From NCBI RefSeq assembly GCF_003789055.1, contig NZ_ML119089.1, positions 124,001-188,000 on the forward strand: 64,000 bases of DNA, in the 5' to 3' direction. The notes under the pieces were generated by a model that did not search any database, was not told where the DNA came from, and saw only the letters and a program-made list of their open reading frames with translations. This stretch comes from Histidinibacterium lentulum. GTDB lineage: Bacteria > Pseudomonadota > Alphaproteobacteria > Rhodobacterales > Rhodobacteraceae. Positions 51,050 to 59,200 of this stretch are shown in pieces (the first letter of the stretch is position 1; the number at the start of each line of letters is the position of its first letter). Position numbers and translations under genes: made by a program.

Positions 51050-52432
51050 TCAGGGTCCGGCGTTCGTCGTTTCCGGGACGGCATCGGCGGTCGCGGCCGG
51101 GCGGACGGTGACCTCGTCGAAGCCGCCCGCAAACTTGATCGCCTGCAGCATCAGTCGCGGCGGCGTCCAGAGCTCGGGCCGGGTCGCGGCCCAGACCTCC
51201 ATCTCCTGTTTGAGCGCGAGGAGCCCCATGGTCTGCGCCGCCCGCATCGGACCGCCCGAGCTCCGCGCGAGCCCCAGCCCGTAGATCGCGAGCACGTCGA
51301 TATCGGCGGCGCGCTCCACCTCGCGCGCCTCCACGATCCGGGCGCCCTCGACCATGAGCGCCGCGGTGAGACGACGCGCCAGCGCGGCGGTCTCGGGCGC
51401 GACGGAGGCGGAGGGCACTGCCTCGCCCACGCCGAGAAGCCCGAGCGCGTGGACGATCCGCTCGGGCGGGCTGCCCTCCGCCCGCAGCGCCTGAAGGGCC
51501 GCGTCGAGGGCCTGCCGCAGCCGGTCGACGACCGCCTGTCCCGCGGGCGCCGCCACCTCGCGGCGATGGCCGGCGGAGGCGAGAAGCCGGGGCGAGATGC
51601 GGCGCTCGGCGAGGAAGAGATGGGCGAGGGCCACGGCTTCGGGGCTTTCGCGGCACTGCGCGCGCGCGGCGGCCTCGAAGGCGAGCCCGGCCTCGAAGGG
51701 CAGCAGAAGCGCAGCCTCGACGCTGTCGACGATCCGCGCCGCGGCGGGACCGGGGGTGCCTTCCGCGGCCGTCCGCGCCCGCGCCACGGCGGCGAGGAAC
51801 CCCTCCCCGTCCACGAGCCGGCTGCGATCCCCGGAGAGCGGCCGCGGCCCCTGCCCCTCTGCGATCAGCGCCGTGGCGTAGCTGTGGGCGCCCGTGGCCA
51901 GATGTCCCGTGACCACGCCGTCGAGCAGCCCGGATTTCCGCGCGGTTTCGGCATCAACGGGCCGGCCCGAGAGCAGCAGCCCCAGCGCGGTTCCCGCCCC
52001 CACGGCGCGCGGCAACCGCTGGGTGGCTCCCGCGCCGGGCACGAGGCCGAGCGTTATCTCGGGGAAACCCAGCCGGACCTCGGGCGCGGCGAGCCGGTAA
52101 TGGGCCGCGAGCGCCAGCTCCGCGCCGCCCCCCAGGGCCAGGCCCTGAAGGGCCGCGACGACGGGGACGGGCATGGCCTCGATGCGCGCGCAGACCTCGG
52201 CCAGCGTGGGTCCATCGCCGCCGGAGCCGCCCTCGCGGATATCGGGACCCGACGAGAAGATCTGTCCTTCGGCCAGCAGGACCGCCGCGCCGACGCCGGG
52301 GTCCCCGGCGACGCAGTCCATTGTGCCGACGAGCGCGCGGCGGACCTCGGGAGTGAGGGCGTTCGCGGGCGGAAGGGCGAGGGTGACCAGGGCGACGCGG
52401 TCCCGGATCCGGACCTTGACCGGATTGTTCAC
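51050..52432 (-). CDS. FadB/FadJ-like crotonase protein lacking the NAD-binding domain
   Basis: A 460-residue protein. Residues 1-190 are a crotonase domain with both glutamates of enoyl-CoA hydratase (Glu105 in GGGAELAL, Glu125 in GFPEITLGLVPGAGATQRL), but the oxyanion-hole position in the GAD-type motif is Pro63 (FSSGPDIRE), which cannot donate a backbone NH. Residues about 250-290 match the FadB linker (AVALAHLFLAERR). In FadB a 180-residue NAD-binding Rossmann domain would follow; here the sequence goes directly to a helical C-terminal 3-hydroxyacyl-CoA dehydrogenase-type module (MVEGARIVEAREVERAADIDVLAIYGLGLARSSGGPM). Dehydrogenase activity is therefore unlikely. Starts with GTG at 52432 after GGGGGTG. 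Confidence 0.82.
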   Translation of the reverse strand: MNNPVKVRIRDRVALVTLALPPANALTPEVRRALVGTMDCVAGDPGVGAAVLLAEGQIFSSGPDIREGGSGGDGPTLAEVCARIEAMPVPVVAALQGLALGGGAELALAAHYRLAAPEVRLGFPEITLGLVPGAGATQRLPRAVGAGTALGLLLSGRPVDAETARKSGLLDGVVTGHLATGAHSYATALIAEGQGPRPLSGDRSRLVDGEGFLAAVARARTAAEGTPGPAAARIVDSVEAALLLPFEAGLAFEAAARAQCRESPEAVALAHLFLAERRISPRLLASAGHRREVAAPAGQAVVDRLRQALDAALQALRAEGSPPERIVHALGLLGVGEAVPSASVAPETAALARRLTAALMVEGARIVEAREVERAADIDVLAIYGLGLARSSGGPMRAAQTMGLLALKQEMEVWAATRPELWTPPRLMLQAIKFAGGFDEVTVRPAATADAVPETTNAGP

Positions 52433-52552
52433 TGGTTCACCCCCTGCGCAACCGTGACCGGCCGCCCGCGCGGCCCTGGGTCCAGAGTGACGCAGGCTCT
52501 TCAAAACTCAAGGGGGTCCGGAGCCGCGGCGGGCGGCTGTCGCGCCGGCCCC

Positions 52553-52891
52553 TCAGTCGGCATGACCCGTGGAGGCGCCGGGGCAGAACACCTCGAAGAG
52601 GCGTTCGAGGATCGGGGTGATGCGCGGATCGGCGAGGCGATAGCGGATGATCCGCCCGTCGCGTTCCGCGGTCACCAACCCCTCGGCACGAAGCCGGGCA
52701 AGCTGGCCCGAGACGTAGGACTGGCTGGTGCCCAGAACCTCCTCGAGTTCGCCGACGCTGAGCTCTCCGGGCACGAGGGCGCAGAGCAGCCGGAGCCTCT
52801 GGGGATTGGACAGCGCCTTCAGGACCGCGGCGGCCTCGTCGGCGGCCTTCACGATCTCGCTGTCGGGTATGATCAGGTCCTCGGTCACCAT
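52553..52891 (-). CDS. ArsR family persulfide sensor of the SqrR/BigR type
   Basis: A 112-residue winged-helix repressor. The helix-turn-helix is at about residues 45-70 (LSVGELEEVLGTSQSYVSGQLARLRAEGL). It has exactly two cysteines, Cys37 (RLLCALVPGE) and Cys103 (EVFCPGA), 66 residues apart, the same spacing as the cysteine pair that forms a polysulfide bridge in SqrR and a disulfide in BigR. In those systems, sulfide-derived persulfides release the repressor. It is divergent from the two YeeE/YedE genes, and an AT-rich dyad lies in the 280-bp gap between them. Confidence 0.88.
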   Translation of the reverse strand: MVTEDLIIPDSEIVKAADEAAAVLKALSNPQRLRLLCALVPGELSVGELEEVLGTSQSYVSGQLARLRAEGLVTAERDGRIIRYRLADPRITPILERLFEVFCPGASTGHAD

Positions 52892-52941
52892 CGCTTCCTC
52901 TCAGGCGGTCCGCATCCGAGCTTGATTTCCCGGACCCGACC

Positions 52942-52986
52942 AATATATGTCGTCTTCGATATATATTCCAGCCCCAAGTCGAAGAC
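52942..52986. promoter_or_regulatory. Operator region of the sulfide-response module
   Basis: AATATAT (52942-52948) and ATATATT (52961-52967) form an inverted repeat in an AT-rich island unusual for this genome. Overlapping it, GTCTTCGA (52952-52959) and TCGAAGAC (52979-52986) form a second perfect 8-bp inverted repeat. Located between the divergent repressor and YeeE genes, it is the natural place for SqrR/BigR binding; known sites of that family are AT-rich with ATTC/GAAT ends. The remaining 52987-53171 has no other clear signal. Confidence 0.5.
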
Positions 52987-53171
52987 ACGGCGGGAGGACA
53001 TGATACGGATGATCGCCCCGAAACGCCACTCGTCGCATCCGAGCGTGGGCCGCCCTCCGGCAATATACCGCTCTTCCTGTCGCTACGGCAAGAACAGCCG
53101 CCGCACCATCTCATCCGGGTCCCCGGGCCCGGCGGAATCCCGTCCGTACTGAACGATCATCGGAGTATCAC

Positions 53172-53600
53172 ATGCCAACAGACTGGATCTGGGGCCTCGT
53201 CGGAGGCGCCCTCATCGGGACCGCGGGGGCGGTCTACCTCCTTGCCAACGGCCGGATCATGGGCGCCTCGGGCATCGTGGGCGCCCTGGCGGACCGGACC
53301 GCGACCGGCGCGGCGGCCCATGAGCGGATCGCCTTCATCCTCGGCCTTTTCGCCCTTCCGGCCGTTCTCGCCCTCGTCATGGGTGGGGCGTCCACCCATG
53401 CGGGCAGCGCGCTCTGGGTCTATGTGGCGGGCGGTCTGCTGGTGGGCGTGGGCACCCGCATCGCCAACGGCTGCACCAGCGGCCACGGCGTCTGCGGTAT
53501 CTCGCGGCTGTCGCTGCGCGGCATGGTGGCCACGGTCTTTTACATTCTTGCGGGCGGCCTGACGATCGTCGCCTTCCGCCATCTTCTGGGAGTGGTCTGA
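53172..53600 (+). CDS. YeeE/YedE family sulfur-compound transporter half 1
   Basis: A 142-residue membrane protein with four hydrophobic segments. The family motif [25 protein letters not shown] contains the conserved cysteines that in YeeE handle thiosulfate. It is split from the second half at 53600, as in PmpA/PmpB pairs of BigR operons. Overlaps the next start (TGATG). Confidence 0.88.
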   Translation: MPTDWIWGLVGGALIGTAGAVYLLANGRIMGASGIVGALADRTATGAAAHERIAFILGLFALPAVLALVMGGASTHAGSALWVYVAGGLLVGVGTRIANGCTSGHGVCGISRLSLRGMVATVFYILAGGLTIVAFRHLLGVV

Positions 53601-54031
53601 TGCGCAATCTCTACGCTCTTGTTGCCGGTGCCCTCTTCGGGGCGGGATTGCTCCTCTCGGGCATGACCGACACCCGCAAGGTGCAGGGCTGGCTCGACAT
53701 CTTCGGGGACTGGGATCCGACGCTGGCCTTCGTGATGGGCGGTGCGATCCTGCCCATGGCCGTCGCCTGGCAGCTGACGCGGGGCCGCAAGCCGCTGATG
53801 GGCGGCGCCTTTCCGCCCCCGCCGGAGCCGCGTCTGGGTCGTTCGCTGGTCATCGGATCGGTGATGTTCGGCATGGGCTGGGGCCTGACCGGGCTCTGCC
53901 CGGGTCCGGCGGTGGCCTCTGCCAGCTTCGGCGGCACCGAGGGCCTCGTGTTCCTGGCCGCGATGATCAGCGGCATGGCGCTGGCGCCCTACGCCAAGAG
54001 GCGGCTGGACGCTTCGCCGGCCCCGGCGTAG
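53600..54031 (+). CDS. YeeE/YedE family (DUF6691-like) transporter half 2
   Basis: A 143-residue membrane protein with four hydrophobic segments, beginning ALVAGALFGAGLLLSGMTD and carrying the conserved GWGLTGLCPGPAVASASFG motif with one cysteine. It pairs with the preceding gene, whose stop it overlaps, to form a complete YeeE-like sulfur transporter. DUF442 follows after 30 nt. Confidence 0.86.
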   Translation: MRNLYALVAGALFGAGLLLSGMTDTRKVQGWLDIFGDWDPTLAFVMGGAILPMAVAWQLTRGRKPLMGGAFPPPPEPRLGRSLVIGSVMFGMGWGLTGLCPGPAVASASFGGTEGLVFLAAMISGMALAPYAKRRLDASPAPA

Positions 54032-54061
54032 ACCTGACCGGCATCGGGCATGGAGGCCGAC

Positions 54062-54493
54062 ATGAACTATCGCGCGATTACCGGCGATTACGGCGTCAGC
54101 GGGCAGATCTCGCCCGAGGAAGTCGGCGCGCTGAAGGAGGCCGGGTTCACCACGGTGATCAACAACCGGCCCGATGCGGAGGTCCCGCCGGACCTCGGAT
54201 CGGACCGGATGCGGGCGGCGGTGGAGGCGGCCGGGCTGACCTATGTCGAGAATCCCTTCTCGCACGCGGCCTTCAGCCCCGATCTCGTTGAAAGGCAGGG
54301 CGCTGCGATCGCGGCCGCGGAGGGGCCGGTCTTCGCCTATTGCGCCAGCGGCAACCGCAGCACGATCCTCTGGGCCATGTCGCAGGTGAAGGCCGGGGCG
54401 ATCACCCCGGCCGAGGCCGTGGAGGCCGCAGCGGCACAGGGGTACGACCTGCGCGGGCTGATGCCGCAACTCGAGGCGCTGACGCCGGGCTGA
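54062..54493 (+). CDS. TIGR01244/DUF442 family sulfurtransferase-phosphatase-like protein
   Basis: A 143-residue cytoplasmic protein of the family found as the N-terminal domain of Blh in BigR operons. The active loop is FAYCASGNRS (Cys94, Arg99; C-x4-R), and GQISPEEVGALKEAGFTTVINNRPDAE is the family signature. It probably handles persulfide or sulfane sulfur. The start at 54062 is chosen because GGAGG at 54052-54056 precedes it; an ATG at 54050 overlaps that sequence. Confidence 0.85.
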   Translation: MNYRAITGDYGVSGQISPEEVGALKEAGFTTVINNRPDAEVPPDLGSDRMRAAVEAAGLTYVENPFSHAAFSPDLVERQGAAIAAAEGPVFAYCASGNRSTILWAMSQVKAGAITPAEAVEAAAAQGYDLRGLMPQLEALTPG

Positions 54494-54513
54494 GCCGGCC
54501 GGCCTGATCCGCC

Positions 54514-55704
54514 TCAGGTCTGGCGCGGGTCCGGCGGATAGTCGGGGGCGATCCGGTCGCTGGGGGATCTGTCGACCTGTTCCTCTTCCCAGGGCGGCGG
54601 ATCCGGGGACGGCCCGGCGGGATCCGCCGGGGAGGGGCGCGCAGGGGTCTCCTGCGGCATGTCGACCGCGTCCGGCGTTCCGGGAGCGCTTGCCCCTGCC
54701 GCATGACCCCCGGAAGCGGGCGCAGGAGCGATCCCCGGTTGCACCGAGGCGTCCGGCGGCCGTGGCCGAACGGACGCCTGCGGCAAGGCCGGAGGGACGG
54801 AAGCCGGGGGATGCGTCGCCTCCCGCAGTTCGGGAGGCGGAGGAGGCTCCAGCCGGACAGCCTTCATGCCACCGACCTGGCCCAGTCGCGCGGTGGCCAC
54901 CAAGGTGTTTCCCGCACCCTCGAGACGGACCGACGACACGGTGACGCCGTCGAGCGGCAGCAGATCGCCGGGGGCGATGTCCTCCAGCCGCGAGATCGGC
55001 AGGCTCATCCGGTGAAGCACGGCGGTCAGGACCGCCGGCGCCGACAGGATCAAGCGGTGCAACCGTTCCGTCCAGTCGGAGGATGCAGGGTCGGCCGCGG
55101 GACGGCCCCTCTCGGCCGGCAGCGCAAGCAGCATCCGGCCCGCGCGCCCGGCGACGGACAGATCGACCTCGAGCCGCAGGAGCCGGTAGCGATCCTCGGG
55201 CAGCTGCAGTGAGACGCCCCGGCCGCCGTCGATGCGCCCGCCCGTGCGCGCGCCATCCGCCCAGCCGGCGAGCGCCGTGGACCCCGCGGCGACGGCGAGG
55301 TCCGTTAGGACGGCGTCGACCACCGGAGCGCAGAGCGCACGATCGGCCACGGAGACCGGACGGTCGGGTGCGGGAACGGCCGAGAGCCGGCCCATGGTCT
55401 GCGACTCGACGAAGGCCGCGCGCAGTTCGCGGTCGAGCGCCGCCATGCCCAGGATCGTCCCGTCCGGGGAGCGCAGGTCGAGCACGAGATCCCCTTCCTG
55501 CAGGGCCGCGGCGACGGCATCGAGGCTCGCCTCCTCCTCATCCAGCGAGGTCACGCCGACCTTGAGCCCGCAGGAGGATTCGGTCGCGCGGGCGAAGGCC
55601 ATGCGGACCGCCCGCGCGGGCGTCAGCGCGGCCTCTTCCGACGCCGGGGAGGCGGGCGCGCCGGCCATCCGGGCCAGCACGGTGCGGATGTCCTGATCGG
55701 TCAT
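54514..55704 (-). CDS. Orphan FliM/FliN-like C-ring protein with proline-rich tail
   Basis: A 396-residue protein. Its first residues, MTDQDIRTVLARM, faintly resemble the CheY-binding N-terminus of FliM (LSQxEIDxLL). Residues about 45-225 form a FliM middle-like domain; about 240-305 a SpoA/FliN-type domain (LPISRLEDIAPGDLLPLDGVTVSSVRLEGAGNTLVATARLGQVGGMKAVRLE). The last 90 residues are rich in Pro and Ala. No other flagellar or type III secretion gene is in this window. It lies 75 nt downstream of the symporter-kinase gene on the same strand and may be in its operon. Confidence 0.75.
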   Translation of the reverse strand: MTDQDIRTVLARMAGAPASPASEEAALTPARAVRMAFARATESSCGLKVGVTSLDEEEASLDAVAAALQEGDLVLDLRSPDGTILGMAALDRELRAAFVESQTMGRLSAVPAPDRPVSVADRALCAPVVDAVLTDLAVAAGSTALAGWADGARTGGRIDGGRGVSLQLPEDRYRLLRLEVDLSVAGRAGRMLLALPAERGRPAADPASSDWTERLHRLILSAPAVLTAVLHRMSLPISRLEDIAPGDLLPLDGVTVSSVRLEGAGNTLVATARLGQVGGMKAVRLEPPPPPELREATHPPASVPPALPQASVRPRPPDASVQPGIAPAPASGGHAAGASAPGTPDAVDMPQETPARPSPADPAGPSPDPPPWEEEQVDRSPSDRIAPDYPPDPRQT

Positions 55705-55779
55705 CGGATGGTCACGACCTGTTGCCCCGGGGCTGCGCTGGCGCACCCTATGCCCGGCGCCCTTACCAGTGTGCTAACG

Positions 55780-58458
55780 TCACTCGGCGGCAAGGGCCTC
55801 GGCGGCGGGCAGCGTGACCCGGAACGCCGCCCCGCCCTGCCCCGGCTGATAGCTGATCGCGCCCCCCAGCCGTTCCATGATCTCTCGGCAGATCGCCAGA
55901 CCAAGCCCCGCCCCGCCGGCCTTACCGGGGTCCGTGAGACGGGAGAACTTCTCGAAGATCACCTCGCGGTCGGCGTCCCTGATGCCCTCGCCGTTGTCGA
56001 TGAAGTCGACCACCGTGGCGCCGCCGATGGAGCGGACCTCGATCCTGAGCTCGGGCCGCTCCGCGATGCAGTATTTCCGGGCATTCGAGATGAGGTTGAT
56101 GAAGACCTGCGCCAGCCGGTCGAGATCGGTGCTCACCTTCACGGCCTCGGAGGCGCGGTCGCGCCGGATCGCCAGCGCGCTGCCGACGCCGGAGGCGGAG
56201 ACGGCGCGGTCGAGCAGGTCCGTCAGCCGTCCCTCGGAGATGTTGAGCGTGACGTTGCCGTTCTCCAGCACCGACAGGTCGAGCAGGTCGTCGAGGAGCC
56301 GCGTCAGCCGCAGGGCCTCGTCCTGGATGATCCCCGCGAACCGCTGCTGGTCCGCGGTCTCGAGGGTGGTGTCGCGCAGGAGTTCGGAAAACGCCCGGAT
56401 CGAGGTCATCGGCGTGCGCAGCTCGTGGCTGATCTGGCTGAGAAAGGCGTCCTTCTGGATCGACAGCTGCGTGAGCTTGGCGTTGGCCTCGCGCAGGGCG
56501 CGGGCGGTGCGTTCCTGCTCGCGGCTCTTCTCCTCGAGCCGGGCGGAATATTCCACGATCTGCGCCGCCTCGTCGGCCACGGCGATCAGGTCCTCGACCG
56601 AGACCGAGGCGCCCTCGGTGATCTGGCCGATCATCGCATGGGCGGTCGCCGCCCCAACGGAGCCCGCGAGCTCGCGCTCGAGGTAGTCCACGAAATCGGG
56701 GGTCACGTCGGGCAGGTAGCCGGACTTTCCCTGCTTCTTCGCCTCGGACTGGAACAGGGTCTGCGCCTCCACCGGGCCTAGGATGCGCTGCGCCATGATC
56801 AGGAGGTCCTCGGCACCGGCGGCCTGGCGCGACCAGGTGCGGGGGCCCTGGGAATGCTCGTAAACATTGACGATCTGCGCGCCCTGCAGCCGCTCCAGCG
56901 GGGTCGGGAAGGTCACCACCGAGCCCACGAAGAAGGCGGTGGTGTTGATCAGCATGGACCAAAGGACGGCATGGACCACCGGGTCGAGGCCCTCGATGCC
57001 GAAGAGCGCATGGGGCCGGAGCCAGCCGATCCCGAAGGGTCCTTCCGCGAAGGCCTGAGCGCTGATGACCGCCCCCTGTCCGAAGCTGGGCAGGAACAGG
57101 CACCACATCCAGATGACGAAGCCCGAGATCAGCCCCGCCCCCGCGCCCCAGCGCGTCGCCCCGCGCCAGAAGATGCCGCCGACCATGGCCGGCAGGACCT
57201 GCGCCATGCCGACGAAGGAAATGAGCCCGATGGCGGCCAGCGCGCCGCCTTCCGACAGCCGGAAATAGGTATAGCCCAACGCCAGCACCGCCACGATCGA
57301 CAGCCGCCGCGAGATCAGCACCACGGCGCGCACGTCGCCAGAGACCATGGCGCCGTCGGTCCGCGCCGAGAGCCAGGCCGGCACCACGATATGGTTGGAC
57401 ACCATGGTCGCCAGAGCGATGGTGGCCACGATCACCATGGAGGTGGCCGAACTGAGCCCGCCGAGAAAGACCAGCATGGCGAGCCCCTGCTGTCCCTCGG
57501 CCAGCGGCAGGGTGAGAACGAAAAGGTCGGGGTTGGCGCCTTCGGGCATCCGCTCCAGCCCCACCGCGGCGATGGGCACGACGAAGAGGCTCATCGCCAG
57601 AAGATAGAGCGGAAAGGCCCAGGAGGCGGTGGCGAGGTGGCGCTCGTCGGAGTTCTCGACGACGAGGACCTGGAACATCCGCGGCAGGCAGATGAGCGCG
57701 GCGCCCGACAGGAAGATCAGCCCGGCCCACCGCCCGCCCGCGGGCTCCCAGGCCGCGAGGCGGCTCGAGTCGATGGTCTCGAGCGTGCCGGCGATCCCGC
57801 CCGCGAGCCCCCAGACGACGAAGACGCCCACCGCGAGCAGCGCCACCAGTTTCACGACAGCCTCGACGGCGATGGCCATGACCACCCCGTGATGACGCTC
57901 GTTTGCGTCGAGGTTGCGGGTGCCGAAGAGGATTGTGAAGACCGCAAGGCCGGCCGCGACCCAGAGCCCGGTCCGGCCGATGTCGCTCCCGGCCCAGGTC
58001 GAGCCGGTGGCCTCGGCGAAAACCGACATGGACAGCGACACCGATTGCAGCTGTAGCGCGATGTAGGGCGTGGTGCCGACCACCGCGAGCAGGGTCACGA
58101 TCACGCCGAGCGCCGTGGACTTGCCGAAGCGCGAGGAGACGAGGTCGGCAAGAGACGTGGTGCGCTGGGACCGGCCGATCCGCACGAGCTTGCGCAGGAC
58201 CCACCACCAGCCGACCATCACGAGCGTCGGCCCGAGGTAGATCGTGAGATACTCGAGCCCCGAGCGCGCGGCGTAGCCCACGGCGCCGTAGAAGGTCCAG
58301 CCGGTGCAGTAGACCGAAAGCGACAGCGTGTAGATCAGCGAGGTCCTCAGCCAGCGCGCCTGGCCGCTCGCGGCGCGGCGCTCGGCGGCGAAGGCCACGA
58401 GGAAGAGAAAGGCCACGTAGGCCAGCGCCACGGTGATCAGCAGGTTGAACGAGAGCAT
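55780..58458 (-). CDS. Sodium/solute symporter-domain sensor histidine kinase
   Basis: An 892-residue protein. Residues about 1-490 are a sodium:solute symporter (SLC5) domain with about 13 membrane helices (VYCTGWTFYGAVGYAARSGLEYLTIYLGPTLV; GLSSATSMVIVATIALATMVSNH). It is followed by a linker (about 520-650), a coiled coil and a kinase core: His in SQISHELRTPMTS, N-box NLISNARKYC, DNGEGI and GLGLAI. Similar kinases (CbrA, CrbS) couple to nutrient or acetate sensing. Whether the symporter part transports is unknown. It overlaps the small gene upstream (TGATG at 58460-58456). Confidence 0.93.
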   Translation of the reverse strand: MLSFNLLITVALAYVAFLFLVAFAAERRAASGQARWLRTSLIYTLSLSVYCTGWTFYGAVGYAARSGLEYLTIYLGPTLVMVGWWWVLRKLVRIGRSQRTTSLADLVSSRFGKSTALGVIVTLLAVVGTTPYIALQLQSVSLSMSVFAEATGSTWAGSDIGRTGLWVAAGLAVFTILFGTRNLDANERHHGVVMAIAVEAVVKLVALLAVGVFVVWGLAGGIAGTLETIDSSRLAAWEPAGGRWAGLIFLSGAALICLPRMFQVLVVENSDERHLATASWAFPLYLLAMSLFVVPIAAVGLERMPEGANPDLFVLTLPLAEGQQGLAMLVFLGGLSSATSMVIVATIALATMVSNHIVVPAWLSARTDGAMVSGDVRAVVLISRRLSIVAVLALGYTYFRLSEGGALAAIGLISFVGMAQVLPAMVGGIFWRGATRWGAGAGLISGFVIWMWCLFLPSFGQGAVISAQAFAEGPFGIGWLRPHALFGIEGLDPVVHAVLWSMLINTTAFFVGSVVTFPTPLERLQGAQIVNVYEHSQGPRTWSRQAAGAEDLLIMAQRILGPVEAQTLFQSEAKKQGKSGYLPDVTPDFVDYLERELAGSVGAATAHAMIGQITEGASVSVEDLIAVADEAAQIVEYSARLEEKSREQERTARALREANAKLTQLSIQKDAFLSQISHELRTPMTSIRAFSELLRDTTLETADQQRFAGIIQDEALRLTRLLDDLLDLSVLENGNVTLNISEGRLTDLLDRAVSASGVGSALAIRRDRASEAVKVSTDLDRLAQVFINLISNARKYCIAERPELRIEVRSIGGATVVDFIDNGEGIRDADREVIFEKFSRLTDPGKAGGAGLGLAICREIMERLGGAISYQPGQGGAAFRVTLPAAEALAAE

Positions 58459-58757
58459 CAGCCCCGCTCCGTGCCGTCCGCCCCGCGGTCCTCGTCCCGC
58501 TGGAGCGCCTCGGCCGTGTCATCCTCGATGGCCAGCACCCCGGAGAGCAGGGCCGACAGCACGACGAGGGCGATCCAGAGCCCGAAGAGATAGAGCAGCA
58601 TCCCCGCCGTCGTCGCCTCGGGATCGCCGCCTTTCAGGAGGGGCAGGAGCATCAGCACGACCGCCACGATGGGCAGCATCCGCGCCGCGTCCCTCAGCCG
58701 GCGCCGCCGGAACGAGCTGCGCGCCAGGAAGAGGGGACCTGGCCGCTGCGCGCTCAT
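58458..58757 (-). CDS. Small membrane protein between receiver and kinase
   Basis: A 99-residue protein with two hydrophobic segments (about 26-44 and 51-73), an Arg-rich N-terminal part (FRRRRLRDAARM) and an acidic C-terminus (IEDDTAEALQRDEDRGADG). It overlaps the receiver gene by 4 bases (ATGA) and the kinase gene by 1, so the three genes are translationally coupled. Function unknown; in related clusters a short protein often sits in front of SSS-type kinases. Confidence 0.75.
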   Translation of the reverse strand: MSAQRPGPLFLARSSFRRRRLRDAARMLPIVAVVLMLLPLLKGGDPEATTAGMLLYLFGLWIALVVLSALLSGVLAIEDDTAEALQRDEDRGADGTERG

Positions 58758-59125
58758 GCGCCTGTCAGTTCACGGACCGAATGCAGGATCTCGGCATTCG
58801 AGAAGGGTTTCGTCATGAAGTGCGTGACCCCGAGCCGCTCGGCCAGTTCGCGGTCCTTGGTCTGACCGCGCGCGGTCAGCATCAGCACCGGAAGCTGCGC
58901 AAGGCCGTCCGCACCCTGCCTGAGGTCCTGCAGGATGTCGAAGCCCGACCGCCCTGGCAGCATCACGTCGAGGATCACCACGTCGGGCGGATGGGCGCGC
59001 AGCTTCTCCATCGCGGTCGTGCCGTCGGAATGGGTGTGAACCGTCCAGCCATCCCGCGAGAGGATGAAACTGATCGCCTCGATGATGTTGGGTTCGTCCT
59101 CGATAAGAAGCACCCGCTTGCGCAT
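58754..59125 (-). CDS. Stand-alone CheY-like response regulator
   Basis: A 123-residue single receiver domain. Acidic pocket IEDE (residues 8-11), phospho-acceptor Asp53 (VVILDVMLPG), Thr/Ser and Lys in LMLTARG and FMTKPFS. There is no output domain. The start at 59125 is preferred because GGAGG lies 6 nt before it, while the ATG at 59131 abuts that sequence. It is first in the cluster receiver - small membrane protein - symporter-kinase, with the FliM/FliN-like gene last. Confidence 0.9.
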   Translation of the reverse strand: MRKRVLLIEDEPNIIEAISFILSRDGWTVHTHSDGTTAMEKLRAHPPDVVILDVMLPGRSGFDILQDLRQGADGLAQLPVLMLTARGQTKDRELAERLGVTHFMTKPFSNAEILHSVRELTGA

Positions 59126-59200
59126 CCCCATCCTCCCTCGGGTGCGGCAGTGGCGCGAGTATCACGGGGTGCGCGGCGGTTGTCAAAGCACCACGCAACA

